Assembly (NCBI GenBank): GCA_016714985.1
Contig: JADKBS010000001.1
Span: 763,001-827,000 of the forward strand
Reading direction: 5' to 3'
Origin: Saprospiraceae bacterium
GTDB lineage: Bacteria; Bacteroidota; Bacteroidia; Chitinophagales; Saprospiraceae
DNA length: 64,000 bases
Part shown: piece by piece, positions 45,901-54,000 of the stretch
Numbering within the stretch: the first letter of the stretch is position 1
Layout of the letters: each line of letters starts with the position of its first letter
The notes under the pieces: model-generated
What the model was told of the DNA's origin: nothing
What the model saw: the letters and a program-made list of their open reading frames with translations, nothing else
The model's database searches: none
Translations under genes and position numbers: made by a program

Positions 45901-46281
45901 GAAGTCTAGGTAGCCATCGGCATTTATATCAACGGTAGAGACCGTAATTTCAAACCCGGCTTCGGAACCAACTCCAGCAGCGTCCGTAATATCTTTGAAC
46001 TTCATGCTGCCCTGGTTCAGGTAAAGTCTATTTTTTGCCCGTGCTGGACACGAAATAGACATCCGGCAAGGAGTCGTTGTTGATGTCTGCGATGGCCACG
46101 CCGCCCCCGTTTGAAATATTGATGTTCGTCGTGATATTGTTCTCGAACGTCTCCGTGATGATGTTCTGGAAATCAATGCCCGTTTCGGAGGCATCGAGCA
46201 GTTTGAGCAACGGGTCGGAAGCGGTGAGGGTAGGTTCCCCATCGCCAGATGGCAGGTGTCCCGAACCTCCTCGCTGGTCAT
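42910..46281 (-). CDS. FG-GAP/UnbV (CRTAC1-like) lipoprotein, main fragment
   Basis: The real coding part of this frame begins near 46037 (NRLYLNQGSMKFKDITDAAG). It contains a dozen or so FG-GAP/VCBS calcium loops of the form DxNxDGxxD (DINADGYLDFYV, DYDNDGDLDLYLL, DFNNDGWMDIYVS, DMDNDGLKDLFIN, DVNGDGLTDFYIGN, DYDGDGDLDLFIGG, DFNNDGNIDLLLAGN). In the middle lies an ASPIC/UnbV module (RLQIRWPDGKGQTLTNIPVN). The domain order propeller, UnbV, propeller is that of the CRTAC1-like family, large extracellular calcium-binding proteins of unknown role. The N-terminus is in the neighbouring frame (46028-46429). The joined protein is about 1,172 residues and is divergent from the HTTM gene. Confidence 0.87.
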   Translation of the reverse strand: MTSEEVRDTCHLAMGNLPSPLPTRCSNCSMPPKRALISRTSSRRRSRTISRRTSIFQTGAAWPSQTSTTTPCRMSISCPARAKNRLYLNQGSMKFKDITDAAGVGSEAGFEITVSTVDINADGYLDFYVCRAGPIENDERRNKLFVNNKDLSFTERAKEYGIDDISASTGANFFDYDNDGDLDLYLLNYPTDFSHTRKLDSKPTSDGKGREPVLLPKLPYDTDRLYRNDGPPANGKGGFKDVSKEAGIWNFAYGLSVSVEDFNNDGWMDIYVSNDFIQPDFLYINNGNGTFSDRLTDYFRHISQHTMGTDLADFDNDGLFDLFAVDMLSKTNYRSKTLQNANPQAAYNSIVRSGYPEPVVRNVLQRNNGNGTFSDIACLANVFSTDWSWSSLFADMDNDGLKDLFINNGYRREVTNTDFHNFVFADIKGKNKPLEQQFKTIDEFLKLIPTYKLRNYYYQNKGSWEFEDMTGKWLTAKASWSNGAAYADLDNDGDLDYVVNNLDDPAFVFENQARSKNKGSYLQCKLVGSSANPMGTGATVTLYYGNQQQYARLTPNRGIFSAVEHLIHFGLGEVQKIDRLQIRWPDGKGQTLTNIPVNQRLTLKYEAANETLPANPRTATNTLFNDQTASAAIDFKHEENDYIDFESFFMYPWMMSELGPLMATADVNGDGLTDFYIGNSFDHTGGLFLQGQNGKFTRTSQEIWEQDKQYEDHGATFMDVDMDGDPDLYVISGGVEGQVDSATNAHPWAHRLYINMGQGKFQGIGGTTGAGKALPPIQDIALRMTANDYDGDGDLDLFIGGRVSPGKYPTIPRSYLLRNDRTAFVDVTHQLAPDFERVGMVTDLVWASIDADPAPELIVIGEWMPVTIFKPIGDKLVKLDTKGLGFDKSNGIWNRLTAADLDKDGDLDLVTGNFGLNTRFKASNDAPLSLFANDFDKNGSIDPVMAYYEDGNLYPLVQKDVIIKQMPFLKKRFIKAHDYAQATISDIFPKADLEAGLTLEAFLLETCWWENQGGKFLRRSLPIQSQISPTFGIVAHDFNNDGNIDLLLAGNKYGIEVETNRCDAGNGTYLMGDGKGGFKWVDNIISGFWASKEVRDMAILNAPNNKYKIIVSNNHDKVQVYGN

Positions 46282-46429
46282 TGCTGCACGAAAGCAGGTG
46301 CATCAAGCCAATGGCAAATAGAATGGCCAAGGTTTGAGGAAGGAAAATGACAGGTTGCCTTTCACTTGCTGGATATTCATGCTGATACCGGTTTGAAATT
46401 TTTCGCAAAATTATATGTTCGATACGCAA
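46028..46429 (-). CDS. FG-GAP/UnbV lipoprotein, N-terminal fragment
   Basis: This is the start of the CRTAC1-like lipoprotein: a 25-residue polar lead, a hydrophobic core and a lipobox (FAIGLMHLLSCSND), so it is anchored in the outer membrane. The first propeller motif follows (ISNGGGVAIADINNDSLPDV). The frame stops after FVSSTGKK because of a six-base A run (plus strand T6 at 46031-46036). With five bases it reads FVSSTGKNRLYLNQGSM, continuing in the main fragment. Because the lead before the signal core is long, a later start cannot be excluded. Confidence 0.75.
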   Translation of the reverse strand: MRIEHIILRKISNRYQHEYPASERQPVIFLPQTLAILFAIGLMHLLSCSNDQRGGSGHLPSGDGEPTLTASDPLLKLLDASETGIDFQNIITETFENNITTNINISNGGGVAIADINNDSLPDVYFVSSTGKK

Positions 46430-46504
46430 TTAACCTCGGATTGTTTGGCCAACTAGACCCTGCTTTGATGCATTGATTCACACCGCTAACAAGTTTTTAG
46501 TACA

Positions 46505-47842
46505 ATGAACTGGATTCCAAAATTGCGCACCTACCTTTCCGAGCCGATTCCCGGCCATGTCCTCGGGCTGTTCCGCATCATCTTCGGTTGTTTCATGGTC
46601 TATGAAATGATAGACTACATACAGATAGACTTGGTGCTGAATGCCTTTGTGCTTCCCAAAATTCAACTTGAGTATTTTGAGTTCATCAAACCCTTGCCGA
46701 CTGGCGTGCTTCAGGCAATGCTCTACACCATGCTGGCCTGTGCAGCCCTCATAGCCCTTGGCGTTCTGTTCCGGCCCGCCTGCTTTCTCTTCGGCAGCTT
46801 TTACTTTTACTTTTTCTTGCTGGACAAGGGCATCTTCAACAATCACCTATACCTATTTATATTGCTGGCCTTTGTGCTGGGTTTCACCCATGCCGATCGC
46901 TTTCTTTCTGTTGGCAACCTTTGGCGCAAACCAGTGGCTGCCGATTTGATGGTGCCTCGCTGGGAGATCTTCATTTTTCAGCTCCATTTCGCAATCGTTT
47001 ACTTCTATGGAGGACTTGCCAAACTGAACCCCGATTGGTTGATTCACTTCCAGCCGGTAAAACGGATGATCGAAGTCTATCCCGACTCAGGGCTTCTCGC
47101 TGGTTGGCTAAAGCTTGGATTCCAGCCAGTGTTCTTTTCCTACGCTGGCTTGGCATTCGACCTCGCTGTCCCATTTTTACTATGGTGGAAACCAAGTAGG
47201 CGCTGGGTATTGGTGCCAATTATTTATTTCCACATCTCCAATGCGCTCACCTTCGATGATATTGGCATCTTCCCATTCATCATGATGGCGTCCACGGCAA
47301 TCTTCTTCGACATAAGCGAACTGCCGGTACTGCGCAGCTTGGCCAAGGCTAAGCATAAAAACACCGAACTGCTCGAATCACCTGGCTGGGCCAAACGAAT
47401 ATTGGGGGCTTATATCGTCTTCCAACTGCTGTTCCCGTTCAGGGGACTGTTCTTGCCCAACCCTGTCAATTGGACCATGATAGCCAATCGGTTTGCATGG
47501 CGCATGAAGTGCCAATCAAGGGAAATAACCGAAATGGTCTTCACCATACAAGAGGGCCCAACGGGCCAAAAAATGCCTGTTGATATAAAAACCTTCATCA
47601 ACACGATGCAAGTCAATGTGGTAAGCCACGACGTGGCAGCCGTGGCATCCGTAGCCAGGGGGCTTGCCAGAATCGGCAAAGCGCAGGGAATGGTCGATCC
47701 ATTGGTGTATGCAAGCATCAAAGTAAAATGGAATGGCCGACCTCCTGCCAATACGGTCAACCCGGAGGTTGAACTATCCAAACTTAGGGTCAACCCCTTC
47801 GAAAAGCTCGATTGGGTGATGCCAATACCCTCCGTAAAGTGA
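46505..47842 (+). CDS. HTTM / vitamin K-dependent gamma-carboxylase-like membrane protein
   Basis: This 445-residue protein has about eight transmembrane helices in its first 320 residues and the conserved HTTM features: LGLFRIIFGCFMVYEMI at the start, HFAIVYFYGGLAKLNPDWL in the middle and IIYFHISNALTFDDIGIFPF. These match the transmembrane part shared with vertebrate gamma-glutamyl carboxylase. The C-terminal 120 residues are a soluble domain (MKCQSREITEMVFTIQEGPT). Bacterial homologues exist widely but their substrates are mostly unknown. It is divergent from the CRTAC1-like calcium-binding lipoprotein with only 75 bp between the starts, so the two may share regulation. Confidence 0.85.
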   Translation: MNWIPKLRTYLSEPIPGHVLGLFRIIFGCFMVYEMIDYIQIDLVLNAFVLPKIQLEYFEFIKPLPTGVLQAMLYTMLACAALIALGVLFRPACFLFGSFYFYFFLLDKGIFNNHLYLFILLAFVLGFTHADRFLSVGNLWRKPVAADLMVPRWEIFIFQLHFAIVYFYGGLAKLNPDWLIHFQPVKRMIEVYPDSGLLAGWLKLGFQPVFFSYAGLAFDLAVPFLLWWKPSRRWVLVPIIYFHISNALTFDDIGIFPFIMMASTAIFFDISELPVLRSLAKAKHKNTELLESPGWAKRILGAYIVFQLLFPFRGLFLPNPVNWTMIANRFAWRMKCQSREITEMVFTIQEGPTGQKMPVDIKTFINTMQVNVVSHDVAAVASVARGLARIGKAQGMVDPLVYASIKVKWNGRPPANTVNPEVELSKLRVNPFEKLDWVMPIPSVK

Positions 47843-47883
47843 ACTATACTGTGAGCCGTCAAATATTGTACGTGGTGGATAAG

Positions 47884-47947
47884 GGTTGATGAAGTTGATA
47901 AGGGTTGATAACCAACCTTTTATAAACCCTCATCAACCTCATCAACC
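47884..47947. repeat. Inverted repeat of gttgat-type units
   Basis: ggttgatgaagttgataagg... (47884-47906) pairs with its complement at 47925-47947 with two mismatches in 23 and an 18-base loop. The arms repeat a ggttgat motif. It follows the HTTM gene by about 40 bp. Confidence 0.75.
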
Positions 47948-48167
47948 ATGCACATAATTTTGCGATGTGAGCTATACATCCGGGTTTTAGCACCCTTGAG
48001 AAAAGTATTTGAAGAAAAATTTACCCAAATGCTTTGATTTTAGACCATTGATGGCGTATCTTCGCGACTGCATTTAAAAGAGCAATGCCTTCGCTACAAT
48101 AGACGATAAAAAATCGTCAGATGTTAAATACCGAACTTTGGGTATGAACTTGAAGGCAAGATGGAGT

Positions 48168-48175
48168 TAAATTTG
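48168..48175 (+). promoter_or_regulatory. Conserved -7 box of adhesin-module leader 1 (TAAATTTG)
   Basis: TAAATTTG fits TAnnTTTG and is followed by tattct. The same TAAGTTTG-tattct occurs at 57185 in the second copy, and both have actttgggta 27 bases upstream of the box. Conservation between the copies supports a real promoter. The resulting leader would be about 550 nt. Confidence 0.5.
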
Positions 48176-48567
48176 TATTCTCTTTTTTAGAATATAAAAA
48201 CCGAAAGGTTTCGACAGCAGAACATCAGAATTATAATCCAAATCCGCGAACATTTTATGATCCAAGTTTACATCCTTCCTGGAACCGATTTCACACCAGT
48301 TCACTTTGATTCCATTCAAAGCATCCCGTTAAGGACGTCATCACCATTCTACTCCGCCAAGTTCCGGCGGCCTGTTTCCGGCTAACTGATTTTTTTCTGA
48401 TTGTTTGCTCTGAAATAAAATTTGGAGTTGCTTTAACCATTTTACACAAAAGAACTGGGCTTTGCCCATTTTGCAAGATTTGCTATTAGCAAATTATAAT
48501 CCATGGCAAGTTATAATCTCATTTGGAAAACGAATCTTACACAATATGCCTTCATGCGTAAGGCAAT

Positions 48568-48609
48568 GGCATTAGTCGGCCTCAGCGGCGGGGCTAATGC
48601 CTTTTTTTT
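48568..48609 (+). terminator. Terminator-like hairpin inside leader 1
   Basis: ggcattag (48568-48575) pairs with ctaatgcc (48594-48601) directly before T8 (48602-48609). It lies about 130 bp before the small secreted-protein gene and downstream of the likely promoter. It could attenuate the adhesin module or terminate a separate small RNA. Confidence 0.65.
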
Positions 48610-48738
48610 GATTCAACTGATGTTCTGATAAAGGCTTAAAGAAAAAGCAAGGGATTGACATTCAACAAGTTGCGTCAGTTTCTTTTCTTGTTCGTGTTTG
48701 TTTTTTTTCAAATATTTTTAACTAAAATCTTTAATCTT

Positions 48739-49188
48739 ATGAAAAAAGTGAATTTCAAAGTTGTCCTGACGGCGCTTTCGTTCGCGTTTGCCTTCTTCTT
48801 GGGGGTTAGCACGGCCGAAGCACAGGCAGGTGCATCCTTGACTGCTGGCGGTGCCGGTGTGCCCGTCGACAAGGCCAATTCAGCTATTTACTCGCTCCCA
48901 CAGGGGAACTTCCAAAGCCCTGCTGTAGCGATGAATACGCTGATGCACGAGATGACTAGCATCAAGAACATGTTAGCTCAGATCCCGAACGAGTCGGACC
49001 CAACCTACATCGCATTGGTGCGGTTGGTTACCTACTACCAAGCCATCCACCAAGCACTTACGTCTGGCCAATCTGTGCCCCAGGCAATCGTGACTGGCCT
49101 TGGCGCTGTTAGTAGCAATGAATTTAGCAGCAAGATTCCTGCGAGTTACCTCAGCTTGAGGAACCAGGCTATCGCACTGCTTGACTAA
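48739..49188 (+). CDS. Small secreted helical protein, adhesin-module copy 1
   Basis: The ATG at 48739 is chosen because it begins a signal peptide (MKKVNFKVVLTALSFAFAFF, cleavage near AEAQA); the upstream start at 48655 adds a leader with no match in the paralogue. The 149-residue product is mostly alpha-helical after cleavage. Features shared with 57739-58185 are a GTGVP/GAGVP phrase, PQGNF, an EM..LK/IK..LA helix, a Y-rich centre, AL.(A/S)G..VP..IV.GLG, and an end reading (S/A)LRNQAIALLD or QLRQAAISLLD. It has no T9SS tail or lipobox. I do not recognise the family. The fixed position 86 bp before a giant adhesin gene in both copies suggests a partner or assembly factor. Confidence 0.75.
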   Translation: MKKVNFKVVLTALSFAFAFFLGVSTAEAQAGASLTAGGAGVPVDKANSAIYSLPQGNFQSPAVAMNTLMHEMTSIKNMLAQIPNESDPTYIALVRLVTYYQAIHQALTSGQSVPQAIVTGLGAVSSNEFSSKIPASYLSLRNQAIALLD

Positions 49189-49274
49189 GAACCTGGAAGC
49201 AACGCCTGGCTTTGCCAGCTTCCTTCCTATTAGCTGTAAGTTTTTAATTCTTTAACTTAAAATTTCATAATCTC

Positions 49275-49973
49275 ATGAAAAAAAGAACATTGACGTACCT
49301 TGGTATGGTTCTTTTGAACGTGTTGTTTGCAGCGCAACTTTTTGCCCAAACAAACGTCAATATGCCATTCAACACAGGTCCGACAACTTTTACAATTGCT
49401 CCTCCGGCCACCTGTTTTTTCAATTTCTTTGACGACGGCGGTCCGGGCAATAACTACTCCAACAACTCTGGAGTAAACTCTATTGTCACTTTTGCACCTT
49501 CCAACGCTGCTACGCACCGTGTACGTGCAACCTTCAGCGAATTGACCGCAGAAAATGGTTGGGATGCACTTTTCATCCACAATGGTAACTCTGTAGCTGC
49601 TCCGCTGATTGCTGGTACTGCTGGCACGGTTAACTTCGGTGGCGGTGGCTGGAACTCCAACCCTGGCACAATCACTTCCACTGATGCCACAGGTGCCCTT
49701 ACTTTCCGCTTCCGTTCCGATGCGTCTGTACCGGCTACTGGTTGGGTTGCAACCGTGGCGCAAGTGCCAATTAACGCTTGTGCAATGACGGCTCCTGCCA
49801 ACATCACCACTGGCAACTCGCCTGCTTCGGCTTGTTCTGCCAACGTGACTACGGCTGCTCCTACTTTCGCTCCTGCTGGCTTGCAACGCTGCTTTGTCGC
49901 TGCAGTACAGGGTGAACGGTGGCGCTCCAGTCGTAATCGGTGCCGTAGTTCCTGCAACGGTCACTCTCCTTAA
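49275..49973 (+). CDS. Giant adhesin A, fragment 1: signal peptide and CUB-like head
   Basis: This is the start of a surface protein of about 2,397 residues (to 56468). A signal peptide (MKKRTLTYLGMVLLNVLFAA, cleavage after LFAQ) leads to a CUB-like domain at about residues 30-170: FFDDGGPGNNYSNNSGVNSI, FSELTAENGWDALFIHNGNS and STDATGALTFRFRSD. CUB domains bind glycans or proteins, so this may be the ligand-binding head. The frame is lost at 49881-49882, where one T too many turns AGCNAALSLQYRVNGGAP into AGLQRCFVAAVQ. Codons end mostly in T here, unlike the G/C-ending shaft downstream. The second adhesin has a different head at this position. Confidence 0.8.
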   Translation: MKKRTLTYLGMVLLNVLFAAQLFAQTNVNMPFNTGPTTFTIAPPATCFFNFFDDGGPGNNYSNNSGVNSIVTFAPSNAATHRVRATFSELTAENGWDALFIHNGNSVAAPLIAGTAGTVNFGGGGWNSNPGTITSTDATGALTFRFRSDASVPATGWVATVAQVPINACAMTAPANITTGNSPASACSANVTTAAPTFAPAGLQRCFVAAVQGERWRSSRNRCRSSCNGHSP

Positions 49974-51075
49974 CCTCCCAGTGGGTGTCAACACCATCAC
50001 TTGGCAGTTGGTTGACCCATGCGGCAACGTACTTGTATCCTCAGCTGTACAAACCATTACGGTTAACGACACGACGCCTCCGGTGGTTACCTGCCCGGCT
50101 GACATCGTTATCAACCTTGACGCTGGTGAGTGCTCTGCATTCGTTAACTACAACGTAACGGCTACTGACAACTGCCCGGTATTCGTACCTGCTATCTTCA
50201 CGCAGAACCCACCAACGAACAACCCAGCTGAGGCAATTGACCCAGCTCAATCTTTGAACTGCGGTTTTGCGCAGACGAAGTTTGGCCGTGTGTTCTTGGC
50301 TGCTTCTGCAATCAGGATTACAGGCTTGCAAGTTGGTCAGCGCGTAAGCGGCGGTGGTGCTTATACCTATAACATCTACCGTTTGACTGCTGGTACTGCT
50401 CCTGCTGCTGGCAACGCCAACCTGCAGTTGCTTGCTGGCCCTTTCAACGTAAACATGCCTAACATCGGCACTGGTTACGCTACTGTTACTTTCCCAACTG
50501 TGACCAACATCGCAGCTGGCGACCGTTACTTCATCGAAATCATTGACCAAGATGGCAACTTCACGATGGGCAACATCGCAACTCCTGACAACGCAGCTAC
50601 GCCATCTTACCTCGCTTCTGCAGCTTGCGGTTTGCCAAGCTATGGTACATTCGCTTCCGTGGGCTTCCCTGGCCTTTCTTTGGCCTTCAACGTAGTGGCT
50701 CAAGTAGAGGCTCCGCTTGTTCCGACGCAGACTGCTGGCTTGCCTTCTGGCAGCGAGTTCCCTGTTGGAACAACTACCAACTGCTTCACTGCTACTGATG
50801 GCGTAGGTCTTACTTCTACTTGCTGCTTCGACGTAATCATCCGTGAGTACGCCAACCCATCGCAGCAGATGGCCTGCAACGACAACGTGCAGATCAGCCT
50901 CGACCAGAACTGTGAGGCAGTGATTGGCGCCGACGACATCCTCGAGGGCGGCCTCTACGGCTGCTACGACACCCGCTACAGCACGATGATCATCACGCCG
51001 ATGGGCGGCATCATCAGCGCCCGAACGGCGAGGCCATCGTGGACGCCTCCTACATCGGCGGCCCGCACACGGTGA
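49894..51075 (+). CDS. Giant adhesin A, fragment 2: first HYR module and variable insert
   Basis: This continues adhesin A. The HYR module TTPPVVTCPADIVINLDAGE is followed by an insert of about 180 residues found only in this copy (SLNCGFAQTKFGRVFLAASA ... YATVTFPTVTNIAAGDRYFI, beta-rich). The module then closes at SEFPVGTTTNCFTATDGVGL. From 50843 the DNA is almost identical to 59940 onward (NPSQQMACNDNVQISLDQNC) and codons switch abruptly to G/C endings. One missing G near 51018 (agcgcccg versus agcggcccg in the paralogue) breaks the frame. Confidence 0.8.
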   Translation: MSLQYRVNGGAPVVIGAVVPATVTLLNLPVGVNTITWQLVDPCGNVLVSSAVQTITVNDTTPPVVTCPADIVINLDAGECSAFVNYNVTATDNCPVFVPAIFTQNPPTNNPAEAIDPAQSLNCGFAQTKFGRVFLAASAIRITGLQVGQRVSGGGAYTYNIYRLTAGTAPAAGNANLQLLAGPFNVNMPNIGTGYATVTFPTVTNIAAGDRYFIEIIDQDGNFTMGNIATPDNAATPSYLASAACGLPSYGTFASVGFPGLSLAFNVVAQVEAPLVPTQTAGLPSGSEFPVGTTTNCFTATDGVGLTSTCCFDVIIREYANPSQQMACNDNVQISLDQNCEAVIGADDILEGGLYGCYDTRYSTMIITPMGGIISARTARPSWTPPTSAARTR

Positions 51076-54000
51076 AGGTCACGGACGTGGTCACCGGCCA
51101 GAGCTGCTGGGGCACGATCATGGTGAAGGACAAGCTCCCACCGGTGATCGAGTGCCGCGACATCACGATCCCCTGCACGGTTGACCCTGCAACGGTCAAC
51201 CAGCCGGCACCTGCCATCCAGGGCCCACAGGCCATCATCCTCGACGGCCTCAACGACATCATCGAGAACGGCGCTGGCACTTCGCCACGCAACTATAACT
51301 TCGACTTCAGCTATATCCCTGCTGGTATCCCCGTATTGGATGCCAACTTACGCTTGAAACTGACGGGCCACACCTGGCTCCCAGACCTCACCGTTACGTT
51401 GATCGCTCCTGATGGAACGCAGCGCAACGTGATGACGATCGGCGGCTGCATCGGCCAAGAGTGGCCGATAGACGCCGTCTTCTCCGACGAGGGCACTACC
51501 ATCACCCTCTGCACCGAGCTGAACGCCGGTGGCGCCGAGCTGCAGGCCCTCACGGGCGGTGTGTCACAGCCCACACTGATGCAATTCTTTGACGGCAAGG
51601 ATGCCAGCGGCACTTGGACCGTGCGCATCTCCGATGCGGTCGCTGGCGACGACGGCGTGATCGAAGAGGTGGGCGTAATCCTCGACGTCAACGCACCTGC
51701 GGTCATCCCATCCGACAACTGCAGCGGCGTGAACGTCACCTACGTTGACAGCAACCAGGATGCGGGCACCTGCGACGCGGGCACCATCATCCGCAGGTGG
51801 ACCGCCACCGACGACTGGGAGAACACGGCCAGCTGCACGCAGATCATCACCATCGAGCGCCCGACGCTCGACGACGTGATCCCGCCTGCCGACGTGATGT
51901 GGACCTGCGAGCAGTACGATGCGTTCCCGAACGTGACGGGCGTTGCCGCACTGCACCCGTTCATCAGGGACGCCGACCCTGCGACCTCGGTCATCGAGGT
52001 GAACCTCGACCCGAACTGCGACGACCTCGACCTTAACCTGGGCACGCTCGGTCACGCAGGACAACCCTGCCATCAACGCCACGAACACGGCCAACGGCGG
52101 CCTCGGCTGCCCCGGCTCTAACCCGTTCTTCGGCAACAACGGCCTCGACGACGCTGACGTGCTGGCGCTGACCGGCTCCGGCCTGCCGACCTTCGACGGC
52201 TTCCCGCTGAACGCCAGCTGCGAGATCACCTGGGACTACGACGACCTGCTCATCAACGAGTGCGCCGGCACGTTCAAGATCCTCCGCTCCTGGACACTGA
52301 TCGACTGGTGCGTGAACCCGTACCGCGTCGAGAAGTTCGACCAGATCATCAAGGTAGTTGACAACAAGGCACCGGTGCTCGAGCTGTTCGCAGTGGCCGG
52401 CGAGACGACTAGCAACTACGGCACGCACGACATCCCCGCCCTCGGCAACGGCTCGAACGGCAGCGGCCCGGGCGTCATCAACGGCAACCAGGGCGGCGGC
52501 TGCAACCAGGAGCCACAGCTCAGCGGCGGCACCTCCTTCCGTGCCCTCGTGCAACTGCCACAGAGCCTCACACCGGAGCAGTTCACGAACGTGCGCCTGG
52601 AGAAGCTCTGGCTGGAGGTTGACCACGAGCGCCTCAGCGACCTCGACATCTTCCTGCGCTCGCCGGACAACCGGATCCTCCAGATCACGGCCAACAACGG
52701 CGGCAACGGCACGTCCATCGACGCCGACTTCTTCGACGCTGCCCCGGGCAACGTGAACGAGGCGCAGTTCAACGTGATCGGCGACTTCAAGCCAGAGGGC
52801 CACAACCAGGTGCAGTACAGCTACGCCAATGCGTTCGGCCAGGGCTTCAGCCCGAACTACACGGCGACGTGGAACGTTACGTTCAACGGTGCGCCCCAGG
52901 TGTTCAACTTCAACCTGACGCAGGCCAATGCGATGAACCAGCTCGCACAGCTGATGAACGCCAACGACCCAGCAGCCGGCATCGCACCTTACGTGCCGAA
53001 CTGGACGAACAACGGCGCAGCCGGCAACACGAACACGAACCTGTTCTTCATCTCCGGCGGCTACTCCGGCAACGGGGTGCAGTACGGCCAGCTGGTGATC
53101 ACGCACACGCAGACGGGCACGGTGACGATCATCAACCCGACGACGCACGGCGCGAGCTGCGGCGGCTTCGTGGGCAACATCTCCAGCTTCCTGCAGTTCG
53201 ACAACCCGAGCCTCCGGGTTCCAGGGCGACGTGCTCGGCACGTGGGAACTGATCGTGTTCGACGAAGTGGCAGGCGCCACCGGCAAGGTGGTGAACTGGA
53301 AGCTGTTCTTCTCGACCTACCGTTGACGATAGACGTTTACAACGCCAGCACGCCGCAGAACAGCGGCCCGCACGCAGTGTGCCAGGGCTCGGTGGTCGTA
53401 CCGCCGGTCGACGGCTACGACAACTGCAGCGGCATCGCCAGCTACAAGAGCGAACTGTGGACGATCGTGCCAGGTTCCAACCCGGCGCTCCCAATGACGC
53501 TCTTAGCCTCCGTCAACACCAACGGTGGCGTGTTCAACAACGTGCCGCTGTTCCAGAACGGCGCCAACGCACGCTACATCGTGCGCCACTACGCCAAGGA
53601 CGGCTGCAACAACACGTCGTTCATCGACCGGGTGATCCAGTTGAGGGACAAGGTTCCCCCGACCCCGATCTGCGTGGAGTACACGGAGATCAGCATCACG
53701 AACAACTCGAACCAGACCGGTGGCAGCTGCTCGAGGCTGTACGCCGAGGACCTGGACCGCGCCAGCTACGACAACTGCAAGCCGGTGTACTTCCTGATGG
53801 CGAAGATGAACGCTGCGACCAGCCCGAACATCTTCAACCGCTGCTACTACCCCTACAGGGACTTCTGCTGCAGCGAGATCGGCAACCAGCAGGTGATCCT
53901 GCTCGTGCTCGACACCGACCCGGCGCCGCTGTTCTCGACGCAGAACAACGCCAGCCTCGGCTGCGACGGCACGCCCGGCCTGTTCCTCAGCTCGAACTTC

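Larger units (their letters stand above)
47843..48738. other. Intergenic region with hairpin repeat and duplicated leader copy 1
   Basis: No gene is supported. The first 110 bp hold a unit-type inverted repeat (47884-47947). From about 48130 to 48738 the sequence is a diverged copy of 57150-57738. Shared landmarks include actttgggta, TAA(A/G)TTTGTATTCT, cagaattataatccaaatccg, accgatt, ctttaaccat, aatt(A/G)taatcc and acgaatcttac, followed by a hairpin. Both copies precede a small secreted protein and a giant adhesin. Confidence 0.7.
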
